Below, piece by piece: positions 38,169 to 47,331 of a DNA stretch of 64,000 nucleotides; the first letter of the stretch is position 1; every line of letters begins with the position of its first letter. The translations under genes were made by a program, and so were the position numbers. The notes under the pieces are model-generated. The model saw only the letters and a list, made by a program, of their open reading frames with translations, searched no databases and was not told the DNA's origin. Origin of the DNA: Streptomyces mutabilis (GTDB taxonomy: Bacteria > Actinomycetota > Actinomycetes > Streptomycetales > Streptomycetaceae); NCBI RefSeq assembly GCF_014649815.1, contig NZ_BMTT01000001.1, forward strand, positions 248,001 to 312,000. The letters are read 5' to 3'.

Positions 38169-39095
38169 TCACGCAGGCCCTTCCGTGAACGCGACGTCGA
38201 GCGTGACCGTCGTGCCCTTGGCCACGCTCAAGTCACCGTCGCCGTACTTGTCGTTCTGGTTGATCTCAACGGCCAGGTGCTGGCGGGTGCCCCGGTAGGC
38301 GGGCGGTACGGCGAGCGTGTCGGCCAGGGTGACGGAGGAGCGGTGGGTGGTGGTGCCGTCGTCGTCCACGACGGTCGGCTTCGCGGCGCGCTCTCCGAGC
38401 CGCGTGCGCAGCTCGACGTACACGGAGCCCGCCTCGGCACGCAGGCCGGAGAGGGTGACGACGATGGTGGCCTCCGTCGCCCAGGCGGGGATGTCCACGT
38501 CCCAGGCAGCTTCCTTTGGCCAGGCCGCCCACTGGCCGTGCTTGCCAGGCACCTTCTCTGTGGTCACGGGATGCACGGTGCGCAGCGTGCGCTCGGTGCG
38601 CGGGTTGGCCAGCCGCCGCAGGTCGGTGATCATCTCGGCGGTGATCGTCGCGGTGTTCCGGGGGATGGTGAGGCGGGCCAGCGGGATCGCCGTCATCTCC
38701 CGCAGCGCGGCGGTGGCCTGTGAGGCGATGTTCTGGATGAGGTGGAAGTAGCCGATCTCCTGGCGGCGCGGGTCGCGGTCGCCTTCGAACTCCGGGTCCT
38801 CGATGCGCAGCACGAGCAGGTCGGTGCGGGCGACCGGTCCGGTCGGCGGCACGTCGACCACGGTGTCGCCAATGTTGGACTGGGTGTAGGCCCCTTGCCA
38901 CGGCCGGGCACCGTGGATGAGAGCGGAGCCGTCGCCGACACGGACACCGGGGCCCGGGGTCTCCAGGGGGCGGACCTTCAGGTCCTCACCGCCCGCGACA
39001 CCCTGCCGGCCTCGGGCCAGGTCGCGGATCATCAGGCGCATCGCGCGGGCGGAGTGGTCGGCCCCGCGCACCATCATCGGGGGTTGCAGCGTCAC
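38169..39095 (-). CDS. Minor tail protein
   Basis: This 308-residue protein begins MTLQPPMMVRGADHSARAMR with VRVGDGSALIHG and TDLLVLRIEDPEFEGD; the C-terminal half (IPAWATEATIVVTLSGLRAE, LAVEINQNDKYGDGDL) is beta-rich like a jelly roll. In actinophages such proteins occupy the baseplate or receptor-binding region. It may determine host binding; that is inference. Confidence 0.7.
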   Translation of the reverse strand: MTLQPPMMVRGADHSARAMRLMIRDLARGRQGVAGGEDLKVRPLETPGPGVRVGDGSALIHGARPWQGAYTQSNIGDTVVDVPPTGPVARTDLLVLRIEDPEFEGDRDPRRQEIGYFHLIQNIASQATAALREMTAIPLARLTIPRNTATITAEMITDLRRLANPRTERTLRTVHPVTTEKVPGKHGQWAAWPKEAAWDVDIPAWATEATIVVTLSGLRAEAGSVYVELRTRLGERAAKPTVVDDDGTTTHRSSVTLADTLAVPPAYRGTRQHLAVEINQNDKYGDGDLSVAKGTTVTLDVAFTEGPA

Positions 39096-39107
39096 GAGTC
39101 TCTCCGT

Positions 39108-40067
39108 TCACAAGGTGGTGTACGCGGACCGCCACGCCACCTCGAGGCGCGCGGTGCCGGACGGGTCGTTCGCGCTCCAGGCGATCTCGGACCGTCCGGG
39201 CGGGAGGGCGAACAGGTCGAGACGGGAGGCGGGGCTGAGGTCGTTCGCGACGTTGACGGTGCCGTTGCGCAGCGCCCAGCAGGTCCCGGGTCGGGTCTCC
39301 ATCTCCACCCACTCGCCCTCGCGCAGGGACAGGCCGAGTTCGAGGACGCGGCGGGTGGCGGTGTTCCAGATCCGCGGGTTGGTGACCGGGCCGTGTACGC
39401 GCAGGCTCGGGTGCGTGGGCACGTCGCCGTGATTGGTGACCCATCCGGGCCTCCCTTCGGCCGGGTGATGCTCCGACTCGGGTGGCCGGCGGCACGCGGC
39501 AGGGCGGCCCATCGCCTCGTCGACGGTGCGGTCCGCGCGGTCGGTGCGGACCGCCTGGTCGAGGCCGAGCGTCAGCGTCGACAGCTCGTCGTCGTACCAG
39601 CGCGGGTCGTCCAGGCCGACGAACTCAATATCCAAGGGGATCCAGCCGTGCACGGCGTTGGCCGTGCTGGTCGCTTCCATACGGCGAAGTCGCCCGTACA
39701 TGCGGCGAGTGGGGTGCCCTGGCCACCGTCCGCGCAGAATGTGGCGGCCGTCGGGGCTGGTGCGGGCGTCGGGGGTGTCCAGGGCCCGCTCCAGCCGGGC
39801 GAGGAGGTCCGCGGCCTTCACCGGGTCGCCGGGGGTCTTGATGCCAGCCTCGAATCGCAGGGAGCGCGGGCCGTAGAAGTCCCGGCCCGGCGTGGTGCCG
39901 TCACTGTTGGCGTTGTCGGCGTCCTGCGGCCGGGTAGCGGGCGACCCGAGCCCTTCGACGTTACCGACCGGGACGTAGGTGCCGGTGCCAAGGACGACGC
40001 CGCCAATCTCGTACTGCCACGGGGCCAATTCGGGGCGGCTGTGCTTGTTCGGTGCTGTGGTCATCAC
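39108..40067 (-). CDS. Distal tail protein (Dit-like)
   Basis: This 319-residue protein has an N-terminal beta-rich domain (WQYEIGGVVLGTGTYVPVG, LRFEAGIKTPGDPVKAADLL) and a C-terminal galectin-like half ending LEVAWRSAYTTL, as in siphovirus Dit proteins. It overlaps the tape-measure stop by 4 bp. Dit proteins form the hub that joins the tail tube to the adhesion apparatus. Confidence 0.8.
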   Translation of the reverse strand: MMTTAPNKHSRPELAPWQYEIGGVVLGTGTYVPVGNVEGLGSPATRPQDADNANSDGTTPGRDFYGPRSLRFEAGIKTPGDPVKAADLLARLERALDTPDARTSPDGRHILRGRWPGHPTRRMYGRLRRMEATSTANAVHGWIPLDIEFVGLDDPRWYDDELSTLTLGLDQAVRTDRADRTVDEAMGRPAACRRPPESEHHPAEGRPGWVTNHGDVPTHPSLRVHGPVTNPRIWNTATRRVLELGLSLREGEWVEMETRPGTCWALRNGTVNVANDLSPASRLDLFALPPGRSEIAWSANDPSGTARLEVAWRSAYTTL

Positions 40068-43000
40068 ACTCTCCCGCCCCGCTGCGCGTTGCGCAGGGTG
40101 CGCATCATCTCGTTGCCGATCTGCTCAGGGGTGGCGGCGCTGTCGGTGACGCTGATGGGCATGGAGCCGATCAGCGGCTGCTGCTCGCGCACGACGACGA
40201 CCTGGACCCGGCCGCCGGCGCGGGCGTCGACCACGCGGGTGCGGGCGCGGTCGCTGCTGGTGCGGATGTCGAAGGAGCGCACGACACCGGCGATGGCCTC
40301 GACGCTGCGCGCCTGTTTGAAGGAGCTGGCGAGCGTGGGCGTGTAGTCGCGGCTACGGGTGCCGCGGACGCCGCCGTTGGCGTACCACTCGACCTGTCCG
40401 CCGAAGCGGTCAACGACTTCCTCCACGATCGCCTTGCTGCGGTCGCGCTTGGAGGCGGCCAAAGGCACGTAGGCCTCCCCGCCGGTCTCCCGCTCACCCC
40501 ATATGCGGTAGCTGCCGGCCGGGGCGATCTGTGCCACGTGCCGCTCGCGGCGCTGGCCGCTGGTGACCCCGCCGTCGGCGAAGTAGTCGACCACCGCGCC
40601 GTCGGCATGCCGCTTGGCGGCGCGGGCCTGTGCCTCGGCCTGCTTCTCGATGGCGTCCGCGATGTTGGTGTTCTGCTCGGCGAGCTGGCTGAAGATCGAG
40701 ACGTGCCGGGTGGTGACTGTCACCTCCTTGCCGCGCAAGGCGTTGATGCGCTGCTGGATGGCGTCCGCGGCCTTGCGTGGGCCGCTGGTCGGCACGATGA
40801 CCTTGACGTTCTTCGACCCGGGTACCTTCTCGATCCGGAAGCCGAGCGCCTGCAGCTGCTTGCGTGCCTCGGCCGTCGGCGCCTGCACGACGACGTACTT
40901 CGCGCCCGGCGTGGCGCGGATCTTGGCCTGGACGGCCTCCAGGCTCTTGATCGCCGCGGCGGTCGGCGCGGATACGGTGACCTTCTTGCTGCTCGGGGTG
41001 CGGCCCAGCTTGTCGATCAGGGTGTCCAGGTTCTTCTTCGCCCCCGCGGTCGGCGCCGTGATCTTGATCTGGCGGGTGCCCGGCACGGTCTTCACGGTGA
41101 ACCCGAGGTCACGCAGCTTCTTCTGCGCGCCGTCGCTGAGGGAGTCGACCTTGATCGTCCGCTGCTTCGGCAGACGGTGGAACTCGGCCTGGACGGCGAT
41201 CAGGTTCGCCAGGGTGGAGTCCATGCCCTTGGTCTGAAGCAGCAGGGACACCTTGGACGGCAGCAGGCCGAGGCTGTCTGCGACGCCTTCGGCCTGGGCC
41301 TTGGTCAGGCCGAAGCCTTGGGCGGCCTTGATCGCCTCCGCGCGGGCGCGGCTCATCTGCTCGCGTGCCTTCGCGAGCGCCGCCGGCAGCGTCTCGCCGT
41401 TGCGCTTGGCCAGGTCGAACGTCGCCACCGACGCGTCGGCCGCCGCGTCGGACAGGGCGGTGAGCTGGGTGTACAGCTGCTGGCCGTTGCGCGTGGTCGT
41501 GTTGAGGGTCTTGTCCTCGTTGACGAGCTGCTTGCCGCCGTAGCCCTGCCCGCGGTTGACGTTCCTGCTTCCCTCCTGCAGATCCAGGACGGCGCTGTTC
41601 ACCTTGGCCTTGGCTGCCTGAAGGGAGATCTGTCCGCCCGACAGCAGATCGATCGCCGACTTCAGCGAACGCGTGCGGGTGTCAGCGTCCGCCGTCTCGT
41701 CGGCCAGGCCACCGACGGCCGCCTTCAGCCGGTCGTACGCGGACGTGCCGTCCCCGGCGCCCTTCGTGGCGTTGGCGAGCTCCTTGGCGTTCTTCACTGC
41801 ATCGGCCATCTCGCCCTTGACGCTGCCGAGCGCGTCAGCCGCGTCCTTGTACCGCTGCCCGACGTCCGAGTAGTCCCGGACGGTCGCCTTGCCGCCCGCC
41901 ACGTCCTTCCAGATCTTGTGCTTATCAGCCGTCGCCTGCAGCTGCTTTTGCAGGGCGTCCAGGGACATGCCCTGCCCGAGGTAGGCGTCGGTCAGGGTGG
42001 CCAGCGGCACGCCGGCCTGCTCCATGACCTTCGTGAGCTGGCCTTGCTCGGTCTTGGTGTCCAGGAGGGCCTGGGCCGCCTGCTGGCGGACGTTGCTGTC
42101 GATCTGGCCGCCGGACTCGCGCAGCGCGGAGGTGAGAGAGGAGATGCGCTGCTGGTGTTCAGCGGCGGCTTGCGCGGCCTTCTGCTGGGGGGCCGCGAGC
42201 AGCCCCAGGCCGACCGACACGCCCGCCATGACGACACCGAACGGGCCGCCGAGGGCGTTGGTCACGCCGCCGAGCGCAGAGCGCAGCCCCGACCCGGCCG
42301 CCCGGCCTATCCCGTTGAGCGTGCCGGTGAAGGTGACTCCGGCGCCGTTCGCGCTGCGGAACGCGGCCGTCATGTTGCCGAGGAACCCGACGCGGGCCTG
42401 GACCGCTGCCCAGGCGGCGCCGTACCTGGACAGGGCGACGCCGGACGCGGCGGCCAAGGACTGCTGCACCCGCATCTCGTCGTTGAACGCCCGGATACCG
42501 GAGCGGACCGGCCCGCTGACGGTGGTGGCCAGGTTCGTCAGGGCGGGCTGCGCGCGGCGGAACAGCAGCATCGCCAGGGCGGCCGACTGGATAGGGGCGG
42601 GGAGGGCGCCGAACGCCGTCACGAGGCCACCGACGACGTGACCGACCGGCACGAGAACGAGGGACAGGCCGGAGACCGCGTCCATGGCCGCGTTGGCGAC
42701 GGTCGCGACGATGTCGAGCGTGCCGGCCGCCGCGCCGCCCTCCTGGCCCAGGCCCGCGACGGCCTTCAGGAGCGGCTCGGCACCGTCGGCGGCGTTGGAC
42801 AGGACATCGCCGAGGGTGCTTCCCGCGTTGATCAGCAGATTGAGACCGGTGGCCAGAGAGTGCTCGCCGATCTCCTTAAGCGGGCCGACCAGTTGTCGGG
42901 CCTCATCGATGAGCCCACCCAGTCCGGCCTCAGTCCTCGCCTTCAGGTCCGGCCCGTACAGCGTGGCGAGGTCGCGGCCGTAACTGAGGGCCGTGGTCAG

Positions 43001-44332
43001 GTACGGCGTGGCCCCGGCCATCCCGCGGGTGAGCAGACGGGTCACCCACTCCAGGCCGGGCGCCATCCCCTCGTACAGTGCGATGCCCGTCTGCCGGGCC
43101 TGGGTGCGCAACTGCGTCATCGCACCGGTCAGTCCCTGGCCGCGGGACGCGGTGATGGACGCCGCGGCCCCGGTCTGCCGTACAGCCATCGACAGGGCGT
43201 CGAAGCTCTCGGTTCCCTGGTGGGCGAGCGCCACCGCGCCGCTGAGCGCCGGCTTACCGAACGCGCGGGTCACCCCGGCCGCGAAGTCCTTCTGGGACAT
43301 GGTGCGTTCGGCCTTCGACAAGCCGTCGATCACCGTGCGCAGGCCCCGGAAACGCCCCTGGGTGTCGAATGCTTCGATCCCCAGGTCCTTCAGGGCACCC
43401 CGCATCTGGGGTGTGGGCGCCGCTAGGTTGGCGAAGATCCCACGCAAGCTCGTGCCGGCGGTCTGGCCGAGGATGCCGCTCTTGCCGAGCATGCCGACCG
43501 CCGCGGCGGTGTCCTGCAGGCTGACGCCGAGCGCGTGCGCGACCGGGCCCGCGTACCGCATCGAGTAGTAGATGTCGGTGATGGACCCGGAGGCGCTGTT
43601 GGCCGTGGCGGCGAGGGTGTCGGACGCCTTGGCCGCCTGATCAGCACCAAGACCGTACTGATCCATGATGTCGCCCAAATACTTGGCCGACGTGGCGGCG
43701 TTGACGTCGGCCGCCGCAGCGAGTTGGAGGGAGGCGCGTACGGCGTCGATCGACTGATCCGCGCGGAAGCCCGCCTTGCTCAGCTCGACCATGCCCTCGG
43801 CGGCGTCCGCCGACGTCGTGGTGGGCAGCGACAGGTCGTTGCCGAGTTCCTGGGCGACGACGGCCGCCCTCTTCATCTGTGCGGCGGTCGCGCCGGTCAC
43901 CGCACGGAAGAGGTTCATCTGCCGCTGGTAGCGGTTGCCCTCCTCGATGATCTGCCCGGTGCCGAGGATGAGGGCGCCGCCGGCGAGCATGTTCGTGGCG
44001 GACAGGCCGCGCCGCCCGGCCCCGGCGGTGGCCCGCTGGAGCCGGGACATCGACCGTGCGCCGTCGTCCCCGGCCGTGCGCAGGGCCGTGCGCGCTGCGG
44101 CGGCCCGGGCGGTGATCCGGTTCAGTTCGCCGACGGCCGCGCGGGAGGAACGATTCAGCGCGGCGAACTGCGAAGCGAGCCGGGCCCCGTTGGTGTCCAG
44201 CCGTGCCAGGGACCGGTTCGCGGCATCGGTCCGCTCTCCCAGGGTCCGCATCTGTGCGGAGGCAGCACGGGTTCCCGCGATCAGGTCGCGGACCTCGGCG
44301 CGCATCGCGACCGTGAGGGTGAACCCGGCCAC
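40064..44332 (-). CDS. Tail tape measure protein
   Basis: The 1422-residue protein starts with a helical region (LRTLGERTDAANRSLARLD), then the conserved PhageMin_Tail core with NDLSLPTTTSADAAEGMVEL, SAKYLGDIMDQYGLG and YSMRYAGPVAHALGV. Several hydrophobic helices lie between about 600 and 700. Residues about 1060-1190 contain four copies of a beta-alpha unit around IKITAPTAGAKKNL, VTVSAPTAAAIKSL, VVVQAPTAEARKQL and VKVIVPTSGPRKAA. The reading frame is intact. Its length sets tail length; by the usual rule of about 0.15 nm per residue the tail would be about 210 nm. The GTG/ATG start follows the chaperone gene by 34 bp. Confidence 0.95.
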   Translation of the reverse strand: MAGFTLTVAMRAEVRDLIAGTRAASAQMRTLGERTDAANRSLARLDTNGARLASQFAALNRSSRAAVGELNRITARAAAARTALRTAGDDGARSMSRLQRATAGAGRRGLSATNMLAGGALILGTGQIIEEGNRYQRQMNLFRAVTGATAAQMKRAAVVAQELGNDLSLPTTTSADAAEGMVELSKAGFRADQSIDAVRASLQLAAAADVNAATSAKYLGDIMDQYGLGADQAAKASDTLAATANSASGSITDIYYSMRYAGPVAHALGVSLQDTAAAVGMLGKSGILGQTAGTSLRGIFANLAAPTPQMRGALKDLGIEAFDTQGRFRGLRTVIDGLSKAERTMSQKDFAAGVTRAFGKPALSGAVALAHQGTESFDALSMAVRQTGAAASITASRGQGLTGAMTQLRTQARQTGIALYEGMAPGLEWVTRLLTRGMAGATPYLTTALSYGRDLATLYGPDLKARTEAGLGGLIDEARQLVGPLKEIGEHSLATGLNLLINAGSTLGDVLSNAADGAEPLLKAVAGLGQEGGAAAGTLDIVATVANAAMDAVSGLSLVLVPVGHVVGGLVTAFGALPAPIQSAALAMLLFRRAQPALTNLATTVSGPVRSGIRAFNDEMRVQQSLAAASGVALSRYGAAWAAVQARVGFLGNMTAAFRSANGAGVTFTGTLNGIGRAAGSGLRSALGGVTNALGGPFGVVMAGVSVGLGLLAAPQQKAAQAAAEHQQRISSLTSALRESGGQIDSNVRQQAAQALLDTKTEQGQLTKVMEQAGVPLATLTDAYLGQGMSLDALQKQLQATADKHKIWKDVAGGKATVRDYSDVGQRYKDAADALGSVKGEMADAVKNAKELANATKGAGDGTSAYDRLKAAVGGLADETADADTRTRSLKSAIDLLSGGQISLQAAKAKVNSAVLDLQEGSRNVNRGQGYGGKQLVNEDKTLNTTTRNGQQLYTQLTALSDAAADASVATFDLAKRNGETLPAALAKAREQMSRARAEAIKAAQGFGLTKAQAEGVADSLGLLPSKVSLLLQTKGMDSTLANLIAVQAEFHRLPKQRTIKVDSLSDGAQKKLRDLGFTVKTVPGTRQIKITAPTAGAKKNLDTLIDKLGRTPSSKKVTVSAPTAAAIKSLEAVQAKIRATPGAKYVVVQAPTAEARKQLQALGFRIEKVPGSKNVKVIVPTSGPRKAADAIQQRINALRGKEVTVTTRHVSIFSQLAEQNTNIADAIEKQAEAQARAAKRHADGAVVDYFADGGVTSGQRRERHVAQIAPAGSYRIWGERETGGEAYVPLAASKRDRSKAIVEEVVDRFGGQVEWYANGGVRGTRSRDYTPTLASSFKQARSVEAIAGVVRSFDIRTSSDRARTRVVDARAGGRVQVVVVREQQPLIGSMPISVTDSAATPEQIGNEMMRTLRNAQRGGRV

Positions 44333-44366
44333 CGCGGGCGGCCTCCTTACATGGTGCGGGGGTGGA

Positions 44367-45262
44367 TCAGGGGCGCGGCTGGTACTGCTCGCGCGGCAGA
44401 AGCTGGATCTTCACGCCGTAGCCGGAGCGGTCTTGGGGGACGTGGTCGCGTTCCTGCTCGATCAGCTCGCAGCCGGGGCAGCGCAGGGTGTCGGTGACGT
44501 AGGCGTGGGGGTCGCCGCCGCGTTCGCGGTCCCACTCCTCCAGCCGGGTGTGGCACTCCGGGCATACCGACCGCTGCCACTCCGCCCAGGCCAGCGCCTT
44601 GGCCCGGTCGAGGTCGGTCCAGCGGCCGTCGCCGCCGAAGAACTGAGAGTGCGGGATGCCGTACCGCTCGCACAGCTCCAGTTCGGCGCGCAGGCCGGCG
44701 TCACGGCTCAGCCTTTTCCCAGCTCGACCCGGCTCTCCTGCTGGATCTGCCAGGCGGCGTCCCACAGGGCATTCGCGTCCGGTGCCGACCAGCCGTTCAG
44801 CAGCTCTTCGGCCTCCTCGCGGCTCATGCCGTCCACGGAGGCCGCGGCCACCAGCGCGGCGGGGAAGGTGTCGGCGTTGAAGATCGCCCCCTCCTCCGCT
44901 TGCTGTTCGGTGGGCGGGTGCTCACTGATCAGCTCCTCCAGCACCGGGCGCGGCAGCGCGCGGAAGGTCAGGAACTCCGAGGCGGCGTCGAGTGCGTGGA
45001 GGGCCTGGTCCCGCGCCGCATCTGCGTCGGTTGCCTGGCGCGTGGCCAGCTCGTCACCCGGGTTGGCCTCGGCGACGAACCGTGCACGGCGGGCGGCCTG
45101 CTCAGCTTCGTCGTACCGCTGGCGCAGCTCGGCGTCATCGCATATGCGCAGCCGGTTCTGCGGGCGGGCTCGGCGGCGGAGCCGTTCCATCTTGGCCGAC
45201 CACGCCCCCTCCGCCGCAGTGGTGGAGGGGGACAGGCGCTTGGCCTGTGCGGGGCGCGACAC
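44367..45262 (-). CDS. Tail assembly chaperone, -1 frameshift product
   Basis: The short product (44708-45262, 184 residues) ends VELGKG at a TGA directly after the heptamer GGGAAAA (minus strand, 44720-44714). A -1 slip gives VELGKRLSRDAGLRAELELC and continues to 44367, about 298 residues in total. The extension has a Trp-rich helix (KALAWAEWQRSVCPECHTRL) and CxxC pairs. Such G/GT pairs bind the tape measure before tube assembly. Both are placed, as usual, between the tail tube and the tape measure genes. Confidence 0.82.
44708..45262 (-). CDS. Tail assembly chaperone, short form
   Basis: The 184-residue zero-frame product: basic N-terminus (MERLRRRARPQNRLRI), then a helical acidic body (LRQRYDEAEQAARRARFVAE, SREEAEELLNGWSAPDANAL). 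It corresponds to lambda gpG. See the frameshift product for the longer form. Confidence 0.82.
   Translation of the reverse strand: MSRPAQAKRLSPSTTAAEGAWSAKMERLRRRARPQNRLRICDDAELRQRYDEAEQAARRARFVAEANPGDELATRQATDADAARDQALHALDAASEFLTFRALPRPVLEELISEHPPTEQQAEEGAIFNADTFPAALVAAASVDGMSREEAEELLNGWSAPDANALWDAAWQIQQESRVELGKG
44714..44720 (-). promoter_or_regulatory. Programmed -1 ribosomal slip site GGGAAAA
   Basis: In the zero frame the heptamer reads G-GGA-AAA, matching X-XXY-YYZ, seven bases before the TGA of the short chaperone. This heptamer is common in actinophage tail chaperone genes. Confidence 0.75.
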
Positions 45263-45264
45263 GA

Positions 45265-45900
45265 TCAGCCCTCGTCAGCGTCGTGCTCGCGGACCGTCGC
45301 CTCGGTCTTGGTCTTCGTGGTGCTGACCACGGTCACGTCGACGTGGTCACCGTCGTGGTGGCCGTGCCCGTGGTCGTCGTCGCAGTCCTCGTCCGGCAGC
45401 GGACGGGGATGGGCCTGCGGCACGGGGCGGTCGAGCGACGGCTCGTCGGTGATCGTGAAGTCCACCTTGAACTTCGCGGCCTCGTTGCCAGTGCTGTACG
45501 TCGCGGCGCGGGTGGCGACCTGCACGGGGAAGACGTCCACCGAGCGTGAGCCGGGCAGGTCGCCCTTGCGGAGCAGGATGACGTAGCCCTTCGCGCCCTT
45601 GGGGAGCTGCTGCTCGATCTCGTCGGAGAAGCGGTCCTCGTAGAACGTCAGGCTGGAGTTCTCGGCCTTGTCGTTGCCCGGGATCGAGGAGTTGAAGGTC
45701 GAGCCCATGTCGGGGGTCTCGATGGGGTCGTTCTCCAGCGCCCAGCCCTCGATGTCCGAAACGGCGTCGGTCAGGCCGAAGGCGTTGGTGATCTCCCGGC
45801 GGCTGGGGTACTTCGGGTCGTTGAGATCCTTCGACCAGAGGATCTTGGAGATGCCGCGCCGCAGAAATCGGGTCTGGGTCTTCTTCGTGCTCGTGGACAC
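45265..45900 (-). CDS. Major tail (tube) protein
   Basis: This 211-residue protein starts VSTSTKKTQTRFLRRGISKI, then SRREITNAFGLTDAVSDIEG, LTFYEDRFSDEIEQQLPKG and VFPVQVATRAATYSTGNEAA, which fit actinophage tail tube proteins. The end is a flexible tail with DCDDDHGHGHHDGDHVD, rich in His and Asp. GTG at 45900 has GGGAGCGGACCT upstream. It polymerises around the tape measure to form the tube. Confidence 0.87.
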   Translation of the reverse strand: MSTSTKKTQTRFLRRGISKILWSKDLNDPKYPSRREITNAFGLTDAVSDIEGWALENDPIETPDMGSTFNSSIPGNDKAENSSLTFYEDRFSDEIEQQLPKGAKGYVILLRKGDLPGSRSVDVFPVQVATRAATYSTGNEAAKFKVDFTITDEPSLDRPVPQAHPRPLPDEDCDDDHGHGHHDGDHVDVTVVSTTKTKTEATVREHDADEG

Positions 45901-46031
45901 AGGTCCGCTCCCACTTCTGGGGCAGCGTCCCGTGCCGAGGCCCTGCCCCTTGAGGTTCAAAGGGGGTTCGCCTGGCCTGGGGCCTAGCGTCCGCGCGGGC
46001 CTCCGCGGTGAGGATCAGAAGAAACGTTCCT

Positions 46032-46475
46032 TCATGCTGGGGTCACGGTGATCGTGACCCGCTGCACGTAGGACACGATAGCGCCTGCCGCCGACACCGA
46101 GGGTTCCCCTCCGGCGTCGTAGGTCAACTCCCTGTCGATAACGCGGACTTCGGGAACATGCAGGTCATGGGTCCAGCGGCCGTCGGTCCGGCCGACGACG
46201 CCGGCGCGTACGCGGTCGGCCAGCCACTCGACCTGATCGGCTCGTTCCCCGACCGAGGTGACCTGGTAGGCCCAGGCGACATCGGCATGCCAGTCCCAAA
46301 GGGGCGGGCCTGCGAACTCGGCGGGCAGCGAGTCGAGGATCGTGTACGGGACGGGCGCGGGCTCCCAGCCGGACTTGCTCTGGACACGTGGGAGTTCGCC
46401 GAGACCGCACGGGCGGCCCGTGGCGTGCTCCAGGAGGGCGGCGAGCGCGCGGGTCACCGGAAGACGAGCGGTCAC
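46032..46475 (-). CDS. Tail terminator/tail-completion protein
   Basis: This 147-residue protein has LGELPRVQSKSGWEPAPVPY, a WDWHADVAWAYQVTSVGERA strand-helix unit and the C-terminal strand IVSYVQRVTITVTPA. Both order (between gp10-like and tail tube genes) and size fit tail-terminator proteins of siphophages. It overlaps the gp10-like gene by 4 bp. Confidence 0.72.
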   Translation of the reverse strand: MTARLPVTRALAALLEHATGRPCGLGELPRVQSKSGWEPAPVPYTILDSLPAEFAGPPLWDWHADVAWAYQVTSVGERADQVEWLADRVRAGVVGRTDGRWTHDLHVPEVRVIDRELTYDAGGEPSVSAAGAIVSYVQRVTITVTPA

Positions 46476-46900
46476 GGCAGCACCCCATCGGCCAGGGCCT
46501 GGATGAACGCCGGTTCGGTCTGCCGGAAGGCGGGCTCGACGTGCGGGAACGGCGGCTGCCGGTAGTGCCGCCCGAGGCTGTCCACGCCGACGAAGCCGTA
46601 CTCCAGTCGTCGCGCCTGCGGGGCGTCGGAGAACACCTCGGCGGTCACCTCGCCGCCGCTGGCGCGCATCCGCACGTCCCAGGAGGCGCGGTACTGGCCG
46701 GTGATCACGTTCGGGCCCGGCCTACCGCTCGCGTTCCGCTGGATGCGGACCCGCAGCAGCATGGCGTGGTGCCGTGTGATCGTCCGCGTGCGAGCGCGGG
46801 CGGCCGGACCCATCCGGGCCAGCGTGGCAGCCAGCGCGATCGGATCACGGAAGGCGGTCGCGTCCGGGTGAGCGTTGGGGTGCGGGTTCGCCGTGGCCAT
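46472..46900 (-). CDS. HK97 gp10-like connector protein
   Basis: This 142-residue protein contains RVRIQRNASGRPGPNVITGQ, YRASWDVRMRASGGEVTAEV and the characteristic ARRLEYGFVGVDSLGRHY with aromatic surface residues, ending PAFIQALADGV. This matches the HK97 gp10 head-tail family (which forms the neck). Its presence shows that connector functions remain although no capsid gene is nearby. Confidence 0.83.
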   Translation of the reverse strand: MATANPHPNAHPDATAFRDPIALAATLARMGPAARARTRTITRHHAMLLRVRIQRNASGRPGPNVITGQYRASWDVRMRASGGEVTAEVFSDAPQARRLEYGFVGVDSLGRHYRQPPFPHVEPAFRQTEPAFIQALADGVLP

Positions 46901-47331
46901 CAGTCGATCACCTGCACCCTGACGATGCGCACCACGCTGTAGCTGCCCACCGCTTCGTCGGAGACGCGGAACCGGCGGCCCACCAACTGCGGGTCGCGAG
47001 GACCATCCGGACGGACTGATCCAGCCACGCGGATCACGTCGTCGCGCCCCAGTACCGGAGCGTCGACCGGAAGCACGGCCTGGTAGTCGGTGGTCGGCGG
47101 CTCGACGGCGACCGACCCGCCAAGGGGCTGGGTGATGGCCGGGCGGCCGATCGGCATCACCGCGCCGAGCCCATCCCAGACCAGCTCCTCGTCCGGCGCG
47201 GCCGGCACGAGCCGCCCCGTGGTCTCGTCCAGCACGTCATCCGTACGGCCCGCGCTGTCCCGCCACACCTCCAGCTTGTCGTCCAGGATGCGACCGACGA
47301 CCCGACGCGCACCGTCCACATCAAAGGCCAT
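46900..47331 (-). CDS. Head-tail stopper, DUF6093-like
   Basis: This 143-residue protein: ILDDKLEVWRDSAGRTDDVL, DYQAVLPVDAPVLGRDDVIR and a C-terminal strand YSVVRIVRVQVID. The pattern fits DUF6093 proteins encoded after capsid genes in actinophages, which probably close the portal. Its stop codon overlaps the ATG of the gp10-like gene by one base. Confidence 0.72.
   Translation of the reverse strand: MAFDVDGARRVVGRILDDKLEVWRDSAGRTDDVLDETTGRLVPAAPDEELVWDGLGAVMPIGRPAITQPLGGSVAVEPPTTDYQAVLPVDAPVLGRDDVIRVAGSVRPDGPRDPQLVGRRFRVSDEAVGSYSVVRIVRVQVID

Noticed and set aside
40052-43426. Plus-strand open frame of 1124 codons opposite the tape measure gene
   Set aside because: Low-complexity composition and no motif; shadow of the tape measure reading frame.
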